A stretch of 64,000 bases of DNA from NCBI GenBank assembly GCA_030770425.1, contig JASJFT010000116.1, positions 1 through 64,000 on the forward strand, read 5' to 3'. This document shows positions 10,753 to 22,283 of the stretch, piece by piece (the stretch's first letter is position 1; each line of letters begins with the position of its first letter). Source of the DNA: Darksidea phi. Its lineage: Eukaryota; Ascomycota; Dothideomycetes; Pleosporales; Lentitheciaceae. A program made the translations under genes and the position numbers. The notes under the pieces were generated by a model. The model did not search any database. It was given only the letters and a program-made list of their open reading frames with translations, and was not told where the DNA came from.

Positions 10753-11557
10753 GCGCACGAGTGCGCCTTCTTTGTATTGTATGACTTTATCCTAGTCTTC
10801 GTATTTTAAAATTCTAGCAGAGATACATTAGATGAATGTTATTTTACGGAATCATATACATTCATGTGATGTGACTCCAAGTAACGTGTTTACTAAGTGA
10901 GCGGCGAACCCCACCAACTTTCTACACACAAAAAGCCACGTAGTTCAACAACGTATTAGAATTCTATTGAAAGAGTACTAGTAATAGATCAAGTAGTATC
11001 TATATCAGGCTTCTTATACGTTCGTGAGTTATACCTACCCTTTATATTATATTAAGAATATAGAAGAGCTATTAGTTAGGGTACCTTGGTAGTATAAGAT
11101 ATCTATTTAGTGTTTTGAGCTTCGGTGTGGTGGGCTGAGCTAAAAAAATTTAAGCGAGGTTTTAGTGTGGTCGGCTGAGCTGATGTCACCGTTTTAATCG
11201 CCGCCTGTAAATATCGCTAATTATGCTGCCTCTAAATCCTGTCTCGCGGTCGTAACCAACGCCACACTCATTGTGCCTCAACAACCACCAGCAGCGAGCG
11301 GCAGGCTACTATATCATGCCTCTATAATTGGCTATTCATCAACAGGGTTTCTTTGATTAAAGTTTGCAGCTACGGTGACAAGGGGGCGTGTAGAATGACT
11401 TTTGTGGTCCACACCGGCCGGTGGCGGTGGCTGCGCGTCTGTGCCCGCAGGCAAACCTGCAGGCATATTTGCGCTTGTAAGCCCAGGCTGATTTGCAGGC
11501 GGAATCCCCTCGTCTTTTTTGTCTTCTTTGCTCAGCCTTTCAGCGCAGTATTTCTAA
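10753..11557. other. Intergenic region
   Basis: The first 350 bp are AT-rich. Around 11120-11180 a short unit (GTGTGGTGGGCTGAGCT, then GTGTGGTCGGCTGAGCT) occurs twice about 50 bp apart and may be a decayed repeat end. I can support no gene here. Confidence 0.45.
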
Positions 11558-11565
11558 TATAAAAG
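11558..11565 (+). promoter_or_regulatory. TATA box of the HeLo gene
   Basis: TATAAAAG lies 43 nt before the ATG at 11601, which would give a very short 5' leader. Confidence 0.45.
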
Positions 11566-11600
11566 GCTCCAAGGTGACTGTTTTCGTTCAATAGATAGTC

Positions 11601-13509
11601 ATGTCAGCCTTGGAAGTGCCTGCGTTTTTGATTGGAGCGGCAAGTCTCTTCAGCTCGTGCGTCGATGCATTTACCTACTTTAAGGCTGCCCAGCGGGCAG
11701 ACGAGGACGTCGAGATCCTCCTGTTGAAGCTGGACATCGAAAAGACACGCCTTCTGGTCTGGGGGAACGAAATTGGCATTTTCACTGCGAACCAGCAGCA
11801 CTCCAGGCTTCACGATGAGGGGACTGTTACACTACTCGCGCGAATTTTGGGTCAGATTGAAACGCTTTTAACAGACTCCGAGAGGTTGCGGTCATCCTAC
11901 GGCTTAAAGGCGCAGAACTCACCCCGAGACAAAACTGTCGACTTCCTGAGTTCCAAGAGCCTTGCCATCTTCCGCACATCGTCGAGTCGCTTTTGGACCC
12001 GTAATGCTTCGAGGCTGAACTCTGACCGTCAGCCAGTCAGAGGCGGTGTGGTTGCCAAAACAAAGTGGGCTATCTACGCTAAGGAGAGGTTCCAGGGACT
12101 AGTAAACGATGTGAAGGACTTTATCGATAACCTCTACGAGCTAGTTCCAGTCGATCGAGAGACTCAAGACAGCATAATCAAGGCAGACATTGAGTCAATA
12201 CTGGACCTCTCGCAACTTAAGCTAGTCGAAACCGCTACGGAAGACTCTTACCGGGCTTATTCGGCGGCCGCAGCATCAGTCATTGAAGCCTCTGAAAATG
12301 GGACCATTGATCGCAGGACCCTGGAGGAACACCTAAGAGACATTGAGGAACCGAACCAGCAGCATCTATTAACCCAACCACAAGCCGGGCATCTTGCTCC
12401 AAACGAAAACTTAGGTAGGCTAGCTATTATCCAATAGACGATCCTAGGCGATTCTAATTTGCGTTCTAGATGCTCTCATTCTCGAATTGGACGCATGCCC
12501 CATGCATACAGTGCTGACGAGCAAATGCCACAACTCGCAGGCTCCGTCCCTATGTGATATTTCACGGCTCGGATCACAATCAGGCCTCTACGCTACGTGG
12601 GACTTTGGCACAAACCGGGACATTTCTTCAACACATGAAAGGGGGGGAAATACGCTTTGGCAACTGGTCAGGAGACTAATCGATGTCAAGTCTACAGTGA
12701 AAAATATCATCGAAGATGAAGAGGCCGTGCTTGCAAGGCTTTTGAAGGAAAAAGAAAACGCCCTGAGCGAGGAGCAACGCGATTGTCTTGATGCGCTCCT
12801 CCCGCTCGTTACAGTTTATATCTACTGTTCTCCCTGCGCCCGCCTTATCCACACAGCACTTAGAGTTTGTGACAAGGTGACATCAAAGTTGGTGAAGGTA
12901 GCTATTCGACCAGACGATCGATTGATATCAAGCTGCTGTACTACTTCAGACCGGACCCTAGGGCCAAAGAGCATTCTTGACTACGTTCTACAATGGGAAG
13001 CTAGCTCGGGGGTAAGCGGGACCTCCGAAATAGCAAGATTCTTGGATCGGACTTGGCTGGAACGACGTCTCGACCATATCGAGTACGAGCAACCATATGG
13101 ATATAAAGAAAGTCGAACAAGTCATGCTATTATACTTGGGGAAGTGGACTATCTGGCACAGCTTCTGCAAAAGGCACCAGGACGGATACCCAAGGCTACG
13201 GAAATTTGGACCTTTCGGGCGTCAAATTTCACCCCGCACTCTTTTAATCGGCAGTTCTTCTGCTCCTTCATTGAGAGGAGACAGCAGATGGGGGTAGGGA
13301 TTCAGCAGGCTGTGGCGCCAGGTATCTCAGTGCCGCAACTTGTACTCGGAAGAGAGGTTACCGGATCCAAGAGGACCTCCAGCCCGGCTCCATCAGAAAA
13401 CAAGCGCCAGAGGACCCCAACCATGTCAGGAGATGGAGATACAGAGAGCAGTAGTGACACGAACAGCGTGGCCAACAATCCCGCCGAGCTCGGACTACCC
13501 AACAGTTAA
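11601..13509 (+). CDS. HeLo-domain protein, 617 aa
   Basis: Exon 1 is 11601-12414, the intron 12415-12469 (55 nt, GTAGGC...TAG) and exon 2 12470-13509; the phase-1 splice rebuilds an Asp codon. Residues about 5-210 match the HeLo domain (PF14479, 'prion-inhibition and propagation'): FLIGAASLFSSCVDAFTYFK, then LLLKLDIEKTRLLVWGNEIG. HeLo is the membrane-acting cell-death domain of HET-S and related proteins, normally held inactive until a partner signals. The C-terminal 400 residues match nothing I know. They include a charged stretch (DVKSTVKNIIEDEEA) and a low-complexity S/T/N-rich tail. I see no NACHT, kinase or amyloid-like repeat. It sits between a HET gene and a HET relic. Confidence 0.85.
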
Positions 13510-13734
13510 AGTAAGCCATCAGGCATGAGGGATTATCATTACGGAATACTCGCGTGAGCCCAGTGTGTGGTATACCGCTATTGTATGCCTGTTTTTCATG
13601 AAATATCCGTACACAGCAACTTATAAATCTATGTAGAGCACCAGTTATATTTATCCATTACTGCCAGCAAACCGTGACTAAGATATATCTGCTAATATAC
13701 TATAAGAACGGTCGAGAATGGATATGAGCGCAAC

Positions 13735-14086
13735 TACTTGGTAGTTATTGTTTTCGTAGGCTATAGCGATATTCTCTAGTGCATCAAAGCGAAACATGGA
13801 GTTGATAGCTTCTATAAGCTCTGTATTATTCAATTTGCCGATGTAGCAGGTGTCCACCTAGAAGTGTGTTAGGCCATCGCGGGCAGCTTACTCAGTGCAG
13901 AAAAGTATATTTTTGGGATCTAGCTTTTGCCTTCCAACGGCCCATTATTAAGTCTTTTGAAGTTAACCTCGTCACGATCTTCTCCCCACGTGTGCGAAAG
14001 AATGGCAGAGGGATGTTATCGATTTAGCCGTCGGTAAGGCCAAACTCGCCGTTCTCGTCGTCCTTGTTAATTTGTAAAAGACGCAT
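13735..14086 (-). pseudogene. Decayed HET-domain gene (N-terminal HET of NLR-type)
   Basis: Reading from ATG 14086: MRLLQINKDDENGEFGLTDG, then a stop, IDNIP, a frameshift, AILSHTWGEDRDEVNFKRLN, a further shift, FCTE, a stop, AARDGLTHF, a stop, then VDTCYIGKLNNTELIEAINS and MFRF. This is the standard HET layout (ILSHTWG; F-W-V-D-T-C-C-I-D; EAINSMFRWY). The stop before VDTC is TAG where the family has TGG, and other stops also fit G:C to A:T change, typical of RIP. The flanks are AT-rich and the downstream part is unreadable. Confidence 0.82.
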
Positions 14087-15908
14087 TGTTGAGCGCGAAT
14101 ATTATGGCGGTCGTATTGTGTCTTACGGGGCCGGAGAACTAGGTTTACGGAGATAGGAAATAAGAGATAAGTAGTAGTACTGGTAATGATGGTAATGATG
14201 ACACAAAAAATATAGCTCATTAGAATTATACAGTAAGTTTATACTTAAGATTAGTTAAGACATATTTATTTCATTTGGACGGAAGATAATTATCTACTGT
14301 TTAATAAATAACAAGGTAGGAATAGAGAACGAGTTGGAATAAAGTAGTGCACGCGTTTGATTCTAATGAAGTCTACAACATCTCTCGAGCGTTGCTCACA
14401 ACAATGGAGAATATGGTGTTGCCACATAGCTGTCTACACTTCTAGAAAAACGTTCTTGTTAACGATCGGTAAGGACAGACTGGCCCGGAACAGGTATCAC
14501 AATAAGAGCCAACTAACCGAGACCATGAGAAAGACACTCAACTGGCTTGCTGCTCTTAAAGTTATTAAAGAGTACATCAAATTTAGGAGATGACTTGCTG
14601 TGTGATTGGAGGGATTCTCAGCGACATGCCCGCCTTTGACCTTGGTACCATTGCCGGTCTCACCCTGGACGGAGCAGTGGGTGTTTGGATCACCCGAGCT
14701 CTGGTGCGACATGTTCCTGGCTACAGTCAGCGTATGAAAGAATCTCGACAGAAGTTAAATCACGTGACCACGACACGCTCCATCGGCTTCATGTCGTCAT
14801 CCTTGAACAAAGCGCCGCTCTCCAAACTACGCTTGACCTTTTGCAGAGCAGCGGCCTTCAAAGCCTGGTCTATGGCACCAGGAATGCGTTTAAACCTATC
14901 TCTAGACTTAGAGAGGTAGATGGAGATATTCTTCGATAGAGCTTTATTAAAAACTTGGCCGATAAGTAATATAGTTGTAGATTTAGGTTTAAAGATGATA
15001 TAATACGAAGCTTGTGATTTTTGACTGCGATGATAGAGTGAAAGAAGATTTGTTGGGATGCTAGCTGAACATTAAGGTTGCGAATGCACGCACTTGTATA
15101 TTTGAATGCTTCATCCGCTGCCTATATCCAATGCGGATGGGGTCTACTCTTTGACACCATGATATCACGCGGATGGCATTCCAGTCAGAAAAGACTTACT
15201 CGCTAGTTGAGTTGCTTTTTATTAGAACCAATAATTTTGTCATTGTATACATGAATTCATTTCAGTTACCGCTGGAGGATGTAACCGCTGCGGCGCGGTG
15301 CCGTTGAAACGTTGACTGCAGTTCAATTTAGCTATGACTGGAGCTCGTTCTTCGGGAAAGCGTTCTCTCGGGCAGCTGTGATGTAGACGCGCGCTATGAC
15401 ACCCTGAATATGTGATCTGGTTTTGTGATCAGATTCATGAATGAAACATGAAAGGAATTGGGCGACTTTTAGTGAATGTGGCACGGCCCGACGGCATGGC
15501 CGGCGACAAGTCGGCCTGGACAATATTGGCGTGCGCGATCATGACAGTGCTGATGTCACAGCTGAGAGAATCAAGGAACACTGCATCTAAAATGTTAGAA
15601 ATACGAAATTTGTAAAGAGACAGCAATTAACGTGTGGATAAACACAGAAGGATAGTGGATGACTATCGGAGGACCACAGCTCTGTAATGAATCCTTTGAA
15701 CTCGGAATGCCTTTCATCATGCAAGGCAAAAGCAACCGACTAACAGACTCCCAGAGCCGTGAAATTTTGAACGTATCGAAATCTAGTCTGAACGTCAGGA
15801 ACCAAACGAGAGAGTTGACGGTCGTCGAAATCTGTGAACATGATGAGTTATCAAATATACGCAACTCTGGGTAACTGCAGTGATAATGCGGAGTTTAACC
15901 CAAGGAAA
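14087..15908. other. Region without a supported gene
   Basis: Moderately AT-rich. Overlapping plus-strand frames at 14590-14939 include a protein-like stretch (DTLHRLHVVILEQSAALQTT) but have no clear start, family or consistent frame; they may be part of another decayed gene. I see nothing supportable from 14940 to 15908. Confidence 0.35.
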
Positions 15909-17081
15909 TTAGATGCTGACATATTCCTGAAAACCCCGAAAGTCTCTCGAAGCCAGTACAGATGAAGCGGAAGGCCTTGCGCTTGAGTCGACAACCATCA
16001 TCAGGCGAAGGAGATCTCTCAATCCCTGTGGTATCTCAATCGCTTGTATCATCTGCCCCAGCGGCAGAATATCTAGTAGCTCGGGTACTTCTTTACTCAT
16101 GTTGACAGCATGTTCGACCGCAATCTTGAGCTCATCAACTTCCACCTCATCCGGAGTCGGAATACGCCAGTGTGGAAAGAGTCTCTTGATCTTTGCCATT
16201 GACCACGCTTCATTGATGAGATAATGAAGGCTATCCCATACCCCCAGGATTCCAGGCTTGATCCAACAGAGTAGCGTCGCAGCGATCGCCCAGACTTGTG
16301 ATGGTTTGGTGCAGGCATGACCGAGGAATATTTCAGGGGCGCGCATAGCGTATGGCTGGGCTTTGAAACGTTGGCCAGAAGGGAAAACTATAAAGTGTTA
16401 GTGCATACATAGCCTCCTCAATTAAAGACAGGTGCGTACCAAGCCCCAAGTCTCCCACCTTGGCGGTGACCTGACTAGTTCCGATTCCAGAAAGTAGGAT
16501 GTTGGCGGGTTTGTAGTCTAGGCTTCTCAGCAGATACAATGCGGCTTCAAGCAGCCACGTTCGTAATCCATACCTGTATTGACGTGGTCATGGCTTTCTA
16601 GCACGACGCAGCTATGCAATGCTGCACTCAGAACTTTCTCCACAAGAACATAAGTGTCCTTAGCAGGTTGGTATTTTACCTGTGCAAGAGTGGTTTCTAG
16701 CCATTCCAATGCGACATACTTGTCGCTAGCAGCCGCCTCACTACTGGTATCGACCACGTCGTACAATTTCCGGAAACAGGTCGATGAAGCGACTCCAGGC
16801 AAAAGATAGGTTTGGCATTCACGATTGAGATTTTCCATGGCTATCGCATTGTTCTGCGATGCTCCTTTGATGAAAGACCTCCAGCAGCTGTGTCAGCGTT
16901 GGGTGCTCTTAAGTTGATCGATGGCGACCAACCACTGTGGAACACCATGACAGGTCTTATTTGGTACAATCTCCGCTTTGTAGACCGTGGACGTGTGGGT
17001 CTTGTCTCCTTGTACAATTTCGAGGATGCGGTAGTTCCATTTACCACCGGGAAGTACGTGCCCGATAGCAAGTGACGACAT
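15909..17081 (-). CDS. Protein kinase-like protein, four exons, 339 aa
   Basis: Exons: 17081-16933, 16887-16574, 16517-16440 and 16387-15909. Introns are 45, 56 and 52 nt, and all phases agree. Kinase elements follow in order: a first strand and degenerate glycine loop (YRILEIVQGD, about 18-26), Lys57 in FIKG, catalytic loop NTDYKPAN with D155, K157 and N160, D177-L-G in place of DFG, and an intact APE (197-199). The HRD histidine/arginine is replaced by N-T, so activity is uncertain although the three key polar residues remain. Small stand-alone kinases of this type are common in fungal accessory regions. A related, broken kinase is at 56777-57466. Confidence 0.75.
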
Positions 17082-17479
17082 AGTCCTCGCTCTTGAGTTA
17101 GAAAGGCAATGCCTCGTGACAGAGAAGGTCGTGCTAAAATATAATCGCATTGTTGAGAATCGAAGTTGAAAAAGATGGCATGGCAGGTTCCAGAGATTTG
17201 TGTGCGCGTCGCATGATTCGCTACCATTCGCCAATTGCTCGGCCGCCAACAGCGTTCGTCCCATAGTATCAAAAGCGGCCTAGAGAGACACGCTCACATA
17301 ATAGTCTCTGAAGCCGAAAACGAGGCAGGCGTTGACGCTACTGTGGCGAGAGATGGCGCCCGCCAGCTCCCGTCCGGCTTGGTCGTACATCCTGGCGAAA
17401 TCGTCAATTTTTTTTGGTAGGCAACCCGGGCGCGACAGTGCGACCAGATTTGGTGACTAGTACAGTATATGCAAAGTCC
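17082..17479. other. Short intergenic region between two minus-strand genes
   Basis: The minus-strand frame upstream of the kinase ATG stays open to about 17270 but lacks kinase features, so I treat it as leader. I see nothing else. Confidence 0.4.
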
Positions 17480-18421
17480 TCAAACACGACCCGCATTCTT
17501 CCTCGCTCCCCTCGCCTCACTCTCCTCTCCTCCGAATCGTATCCCATACCCAGACCACACGTCCTTCCTTCTCTTCCTCTCCGTGGGCATCTCATCAACC
17601 GTGCACATCCTCACATGCCAACAATGCAGCCCACTCCCACCTATCCACCCTTCAAGATACGGCATCCCATTTTTATTCACCCACCTCTTCTCGTTTCTCA
17701 GATCAACAGAGTACGTCATTTGCGTTTTGTGTTTCATGCATGCGTTCCATGCGAGAGTTTTGGACGGGAAGAGACCGATGGTGAGGGAGCGGTCGAGGGC
17801 TACGTATACGCTTTTTGGCTTTTCTACCGGAGGTATGGGAATGCGTGGGGACAGAGCTTCCCTTCCGTCCTCTGGGGCTGCATCTTCAGCTTTAGGGGCA
17901 GCGTCGGCGACGGCATAGGTTTTGAAGGGTCCAATATTGGGCTTCGGTTCTCCTTCTTCGTCACCTTTTAGAGTCACATCCTTGACGATACTTGAATCCG
18001 CTTCTTCTTCTGCGGGGATGAGACCTGGCTGGAGCTTGTACGGCTGGATACGGACATGGTTCCCACAATCTCGTATCCCCTCCTCTGCCCATCTTTCCAA
18101 ATAGCCCTCTAGCGCGCCACCCAGCCGCGCTGCCTTGGTCGCCGTCTCCACCACGGAATACACTCCCAGCAAGTGCTTGTCGTCTTCCACGATGTAGAAT
18201 TGCGTCGGGTCTTGTTGAGGCAGCTGTGCTGTTGGCGGGCGTCGAGTGTTTCTGTTTCTGGTGCGTGGCTTTCGTGGTTTTTGGGCGAGTTTCTCATTCA
18301 TGGATTGGAGGAAAGGTTTTCGCGGAGAGGGGGGCTGAGGATTGTTGGTGTGAGTGGTGGGTGGGGGATTGAGGGATATGCGACGTAGTGACTCAGTGAT
18401 CTCGTCGGTGGTGGGCGACAT
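17480..18421 (-). CDS. Protein of unknown function with a duplicated motif, 313 aa
   Basis: Single exon, ATG at 18421. After a basic Pro-rich N-terminus (about 70 residues) comes FYIVEDDKHLLGVYSVVETA. About 130 residues later a similar unit appears, VYVALDRSLTIGLFPSKTLA. Both read aromatic-Y-hydrophobic, charged turn, L-hydrophobic-G-hydrophobic, then a helix, suggesting an internal repeat of a small beta-alpha unit. An acidic linker lies between, and the C-terminus is basic. No family is recognised. The intact frame and composition support a real gene. Confidence 0.62.
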   Translation of the reverse strand: MSPTTDEITESLRRISLNPPPTTHTNNPQPPSPRKPFLQSMNEKLAQKPRKPRTRNRNTRRPPTAQLPQQDPTQFYIVEDDKHLLGVYSVVETATKAARLGGALEGYLERWAEEGIRDCGNHVRIQPYKLQPGLIPAEEEADSSIVKDVTLKGDEEGEPKPNIGPFKTYAVADAAPKAEDAAPEDGREALSPRIPIPPVEKPKSVYVALDRSLTIGLFPSKTLAWNACMKHKTQMTYSVDLRNEKRWVNKNGMPYLEGWIGGSGLHCWHVRMCTVDEMPTERKRRKDVWSGYGIRFGGEESEARGARKNAGRV

Positions 18422-18894
18422 TCTGATACTGAAACACCCTGGGATATCGTTTGAACAATCAAGATTATTTGCAAGAAGAAGTGTGGACTAGGTCAATGTT
18501 GGAAGCGCAGCCATACTACGACGACGGTGAGATTTACCCCGCCCCGGTAAGCTTTCGTGGCTGTGTGCCTCGCATGCATGGAAGGGTAATTAAAAAGTTG
18601 AGCATGGGGGCCAAGAGTGAGCCAGGGTCATTGATGATGCAATCACGTGCCATATGAACTCTTACAAGACGTCTTGTGACTATCGTATTAGGGTACTATT
18701 TTCAGCTATCTCCTACTAAAAATGTGCCCACATTGTTATATTTCGAGGAAGAAATAATAGCCTAATGATAATTTTTCGAACCCGTCATCACGCGCTTAAG
18801 TCCCAAAACTGAACACCATATATGGCCGCATAAGGTCTAGCGCGTCAATATGAGGTCTTAAGGGCGAGGGTAGCTACTCTAAATAGCTCTGCGC
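18422..18894. other. AT-rich flank of the Fot1 relic
   Basis: A/T-rich with no readable gene. A short ORF at 18451-18657 is not convincing. It leads into the transposase relic and is probably part of the same decayed element. Confidence 0.4.
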
Positions 18895-19310
18895 GTTCTT
18901 CAAGCTCTATAAGCTGATCCGACAGCAGTTCAATATTGTAATAGAGAATATATAGAATATAGATAAGACTAGTAATAGACTAGGCGTGTGTACGAATCCT
19001 AGTATACTTACAAAAATATTAGAGAAGAAGGCTTATATTAAGTCTTTAAAGGATCGCAAGTAGGTCTGGATAATTAAGTACGTATTGGTAATGGGGCCGA
19101 AGCTACGCAGCATTGTAATCTTTAAGGGTTATAGCCTATAGACAGCCAAGTTCCAAGCTAACTTATACCCAGCTATCTTTGTACAACCTCTAAGAACGGA
19201 CGGACATTAAATGTAATAGGGATCGAGTGGCTGCAGCGCATATTCATACCCGGAACGGCTCCAGCTGATGGCTAGTACCGCCTCCTCATCCTTAACGACT
19301 ATGGCAGCGA
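18895..19310 (+). mobile_element. Fot1/Pogo-type DNA transposon relic (DDE transposase fragment)
   Basis: Readable blocks are KLYKLIRQQFN, NIDKTSNRLGVCTNPSIL, KKAYIKSLKDRK-stop-VWI, IVIFKGYSL-stop-TAKFQ and, after a frameshift, EWLQRIFIPGTAPADG-stop-YRLLILNDYGS. The order and motifs (NMDKTG..., WI, VIFKG, WLxxxFIP, LLIxDxHGS) are those of fungal Fot1/Pogo transposases around the first two catalytic Asp residues. Stops at Trp and Gln positions and local A/T richness suit RIP. I could not find terminal inverted repeats. Confidence 0.82.
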
Positions 19311-20266
19311 AGACCCGCGCAAACTTGGGGAACTGTTGTCTCACGACCATTTTTGTGCAGTGCTATTGAAGCACGTAGGTGACTACTCAGTAAAGACACA
19401 GGCGAAAGTGGTGCTGCTATACTTGTGCACCAATAGATATAAGGCGACGTTAGAGGTGGGCGAGGGGTGGCTATTACGAACAGGATGGTAATAAAGGCTT
19501 GAGGGTTCGCCCATTCATAGCCAATACCGCGCCGATGGTAGCTGGCAGGTGGATACATGGGATTTTCGCGGGGAGGTGTAGCCTTGGCTTCGCGCAACAG
19601 GTGGGGACGGTACCGGCCGCCAACACCATAGGACCGGATCCCCGCTCATAGTGTTAACCACAGCACGGCGCACGGCCGAGGCGAAATCCACGCAGCCGTC
19701 AGGTGTGCCTTGAACCTTATGCGTCCGTCAAAGTAGATGAACGAACAGCCTTGAAGCGAGCAGACGGCAACGCGCAGTACACACATGTAGCACAGTCCGG
19801 GAAGTGACTCGGTAGGATCTGCAGAGACCTTACGTGCCTCGACCTGTGAAGTGTACCGCTGTTCGTGGATGGTCATTATAGGTTAGGGTGCAGAAACACG
19901 CACGCGACACTCCTCTCATGTTCTACAGCCTCTGGATCTTGCTTTTTCTCTGTCGTCAAGTCTCGCTACCGACACCAGATCCAGGAGCTCGCATCACTCG
20001 ATGACGCAGCACCTATTAAGAAGGAGCGTTTTGTTGTCTGGCTACTATCAAGCTAGAGAGGAAGGCCTCACAGAGCGAGTAATTCTGGCTGACTGGCTGA
20101 CTGGCTAGCAACTGACCTCAGCCCGTTCAACATCAACAAGGTGTTCAGCTTGCCGCAAGCCTCCCAGAGGCCAGCGACGCCCCCGCGTCAGAAGCAACCT
20201 CTCGTACCTACCGAGAGCTTCCTCTCTACCCCTCAGGGTCCTGTGAGCGAGGCCGCGTGAGATGTG
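19311..20266. other. Region without a supported gene
   Basis: Composition is mixed. Small ORFs lack family features. A short GACTGGCT-type tandem is at about 20088-20108. It may include the 3' part of the Fot1-type element, but I cannot read it. Confidence 0.35.
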
Positions 20267-22283
20267 TCACGGGGATTCAAGGGTGACAACGGAAACGTTC
20301 CTAGTGTGCCACCATACGATAGTACCCTTCAACATTTGCAGGCAGGGATTTCCGGGTTCCTCTGTTGCGCCTTCGTCAAAGAATTGGATGCGGATTCGAG
20401 GCCCTGCTGGCTTTCGTTCTCGGACCAACCCGAAGGAGCAAGGCTTGTGAAAGCCCCAGATCTCGTTGTCGTATCTGAATTGACCCACTGTCTTGCTGTA
20501 TGCCTCGTAGTGCAGCATGATGCCAATGCAATATATCCCGTCCATGCATAATTGAACCTGGATTACACCTTCCAAAGAAGCCTCAGAGTAATGCATGTCT
20601 TCAAATAGGGTCGCGGCGGTCGCGGTGTACACAGGTATATCCGTTCGATAGGTTGGAAAGCGCGGTGGAGGCAAGTGATCCATTTCTTCCAAAGAGAGTG
20701 GCGGGGCGGCGCCTATGACAGAATGCGGCAAGCGAGGGTCACTGCAGTGAAGTGCGCATATGGAGTGGTTCGCAATCGGGACAACGCGGAAATCCCGTTG
20801 CGCGTAAACCCCGAAGGTGCGCCCCAGCCAGACAAGCTTCCGTTGAGTCTTTATCTGCTTCTTATCAGTCTGAGGCCTGCATTTCCAATGTTATGTAAAC
20901 TTGCAACTAATGCCCCCATATGGACCCATCTTTCGCTCCTGCGCTTGACGACCCAGACCGCCAAGATATTCTCATCATTTGACAGCGGGCAATGCGTCCA
21001 TACAGCGTCGTCGCCTGCTTCATTGTAGAGGGAAAGATGTTCTTCGCCCGGCCGATGAGACGCGATGGCAACGATCTTCCCACCCCTCATAGCGACCGAA
21101 ATGGCGAGCGCGTTGCGTAGGGGAACGTGTCGAAGGAGAATATCTCCAGGGGGGGTTTCGGCGGGAAGTCTATTCGGATAGTCTTGTTGCAAGAGCGTCG
21201 GCGCTTCCCTGCAGTCCCAGAAGATTTGGCGTGTTCTGGAGTGGCGTGTTCTGGAGGACCATTCCGCAACTCGCTCCAGAAACACACCCTATATATGCAC
21301 GATAAGCATACATCACTATGGTTGATGTTTGCTTACCTTGGATGTGACACACAACCATTTCCCTGTGATAGCAACAGCGCATACCCATTCGCGTTTCAAC
21401 TGTCCGTTTAGAGCATCCTTTGCGCTGTGACATTTATGCAGGCAGTTCTTGCAGTGTGGTCGCTCCTCTGGTCGCTCCGAGTGCATAAACTCGACCTTGG
21501 TAACTCCGATTTTGTCTGACCACACTACGAGGAAGTTGCACGACATATCCTCGGACTTGATTTTCTCTGAACCGGCAATTTGCTGATCCCAAAGGCCAGT
21601 AATGTATGATCTTCCGCCGTATTGGAAAGACGTTTGGAACACATCACCTTGGCAAGATAGCTTGAATTTACGAGCCGGCCTTCTCTGGAGCTCTGAAAGC
21701 AAGCTAGGTAGCTGGCTGAGAACCGAGACTGTGTGCTGCACCGAGCCTGGCCCGGCAAGGACAACAATCTCGGAAAATATTTCCTGAGGAAGATCCGATA
21801 GATGCCTGAGAATGCATCTCAGGCAATTGCAGCTTTGCTTCTCGTTGCAGGAATTGGTAGACTCGAAGGAAGAGACCTGTGGGCAGTATGATCGCTTGAG
21901 AAGCTCAAGTGCATGTTCGGGCGCAGGGGGTTCGTCTACTGGTAAGATAGGGGCCAGGGTTTGCTGAAGTTTGGCTAGGGTTTGCTCAAATTTGGCTAGC
22001 GATAGTGTTGGTGTGGAGATAGAATATATTTTCAAACAGGTCGAATGATACGGAAACATCGGACAAACTTCTACACCTTCTATAGGACGCGGCCAGAGCT
22101 GTACCAGGACTCGAGTTGGCTGTTTGGTGATGAAGTCGCCACGCTGGCTGACTGCTGTAACTTAGCACAGAGACCTCGCTTTCGAAACAAAAACCGCATA
22201 CCCAAATGAACACGGTCTGCATCGGTGACGGGAAAACAGCAGAGGCTGCAAACTGATGATCCGAGTGAGGGGCGGCAGCCCAT
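20267..22283 (-). CDS. F-box-like cysteine-motif protein, four exons, 624 aa
   Basis: Exons: 22283-22202, 22154-21337, 21288-20905 and 20857-20267. Introns are 47, 48 and 47 nt, all in phase. The third intron has a GC donor (GCAAGT), fixed by comparison with the paralogue at 41925-43858, whose intron starts GTAAGT at the same codon. Features in order: CSLC at 12-15, a helical stretch, CNCLRC (136-141), LPQEIFSEI (149-157, F-box-like), SYITGL (210-215), and RQIFWDC in exon 3. This layout resembles fungal F-box proteins with an associated C-terminal domain (DUF7600-type; tentative). The family may act as ubiquitin-ligase adaptors. The frame is open and nothing looks broken. Confidence 0.75.

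Noticed and set aside
14590..14939. Two overlapping plus-strand ORFs
   Set aside because: Some protein-like composition, but no start, family or single frame; left as unexplained.
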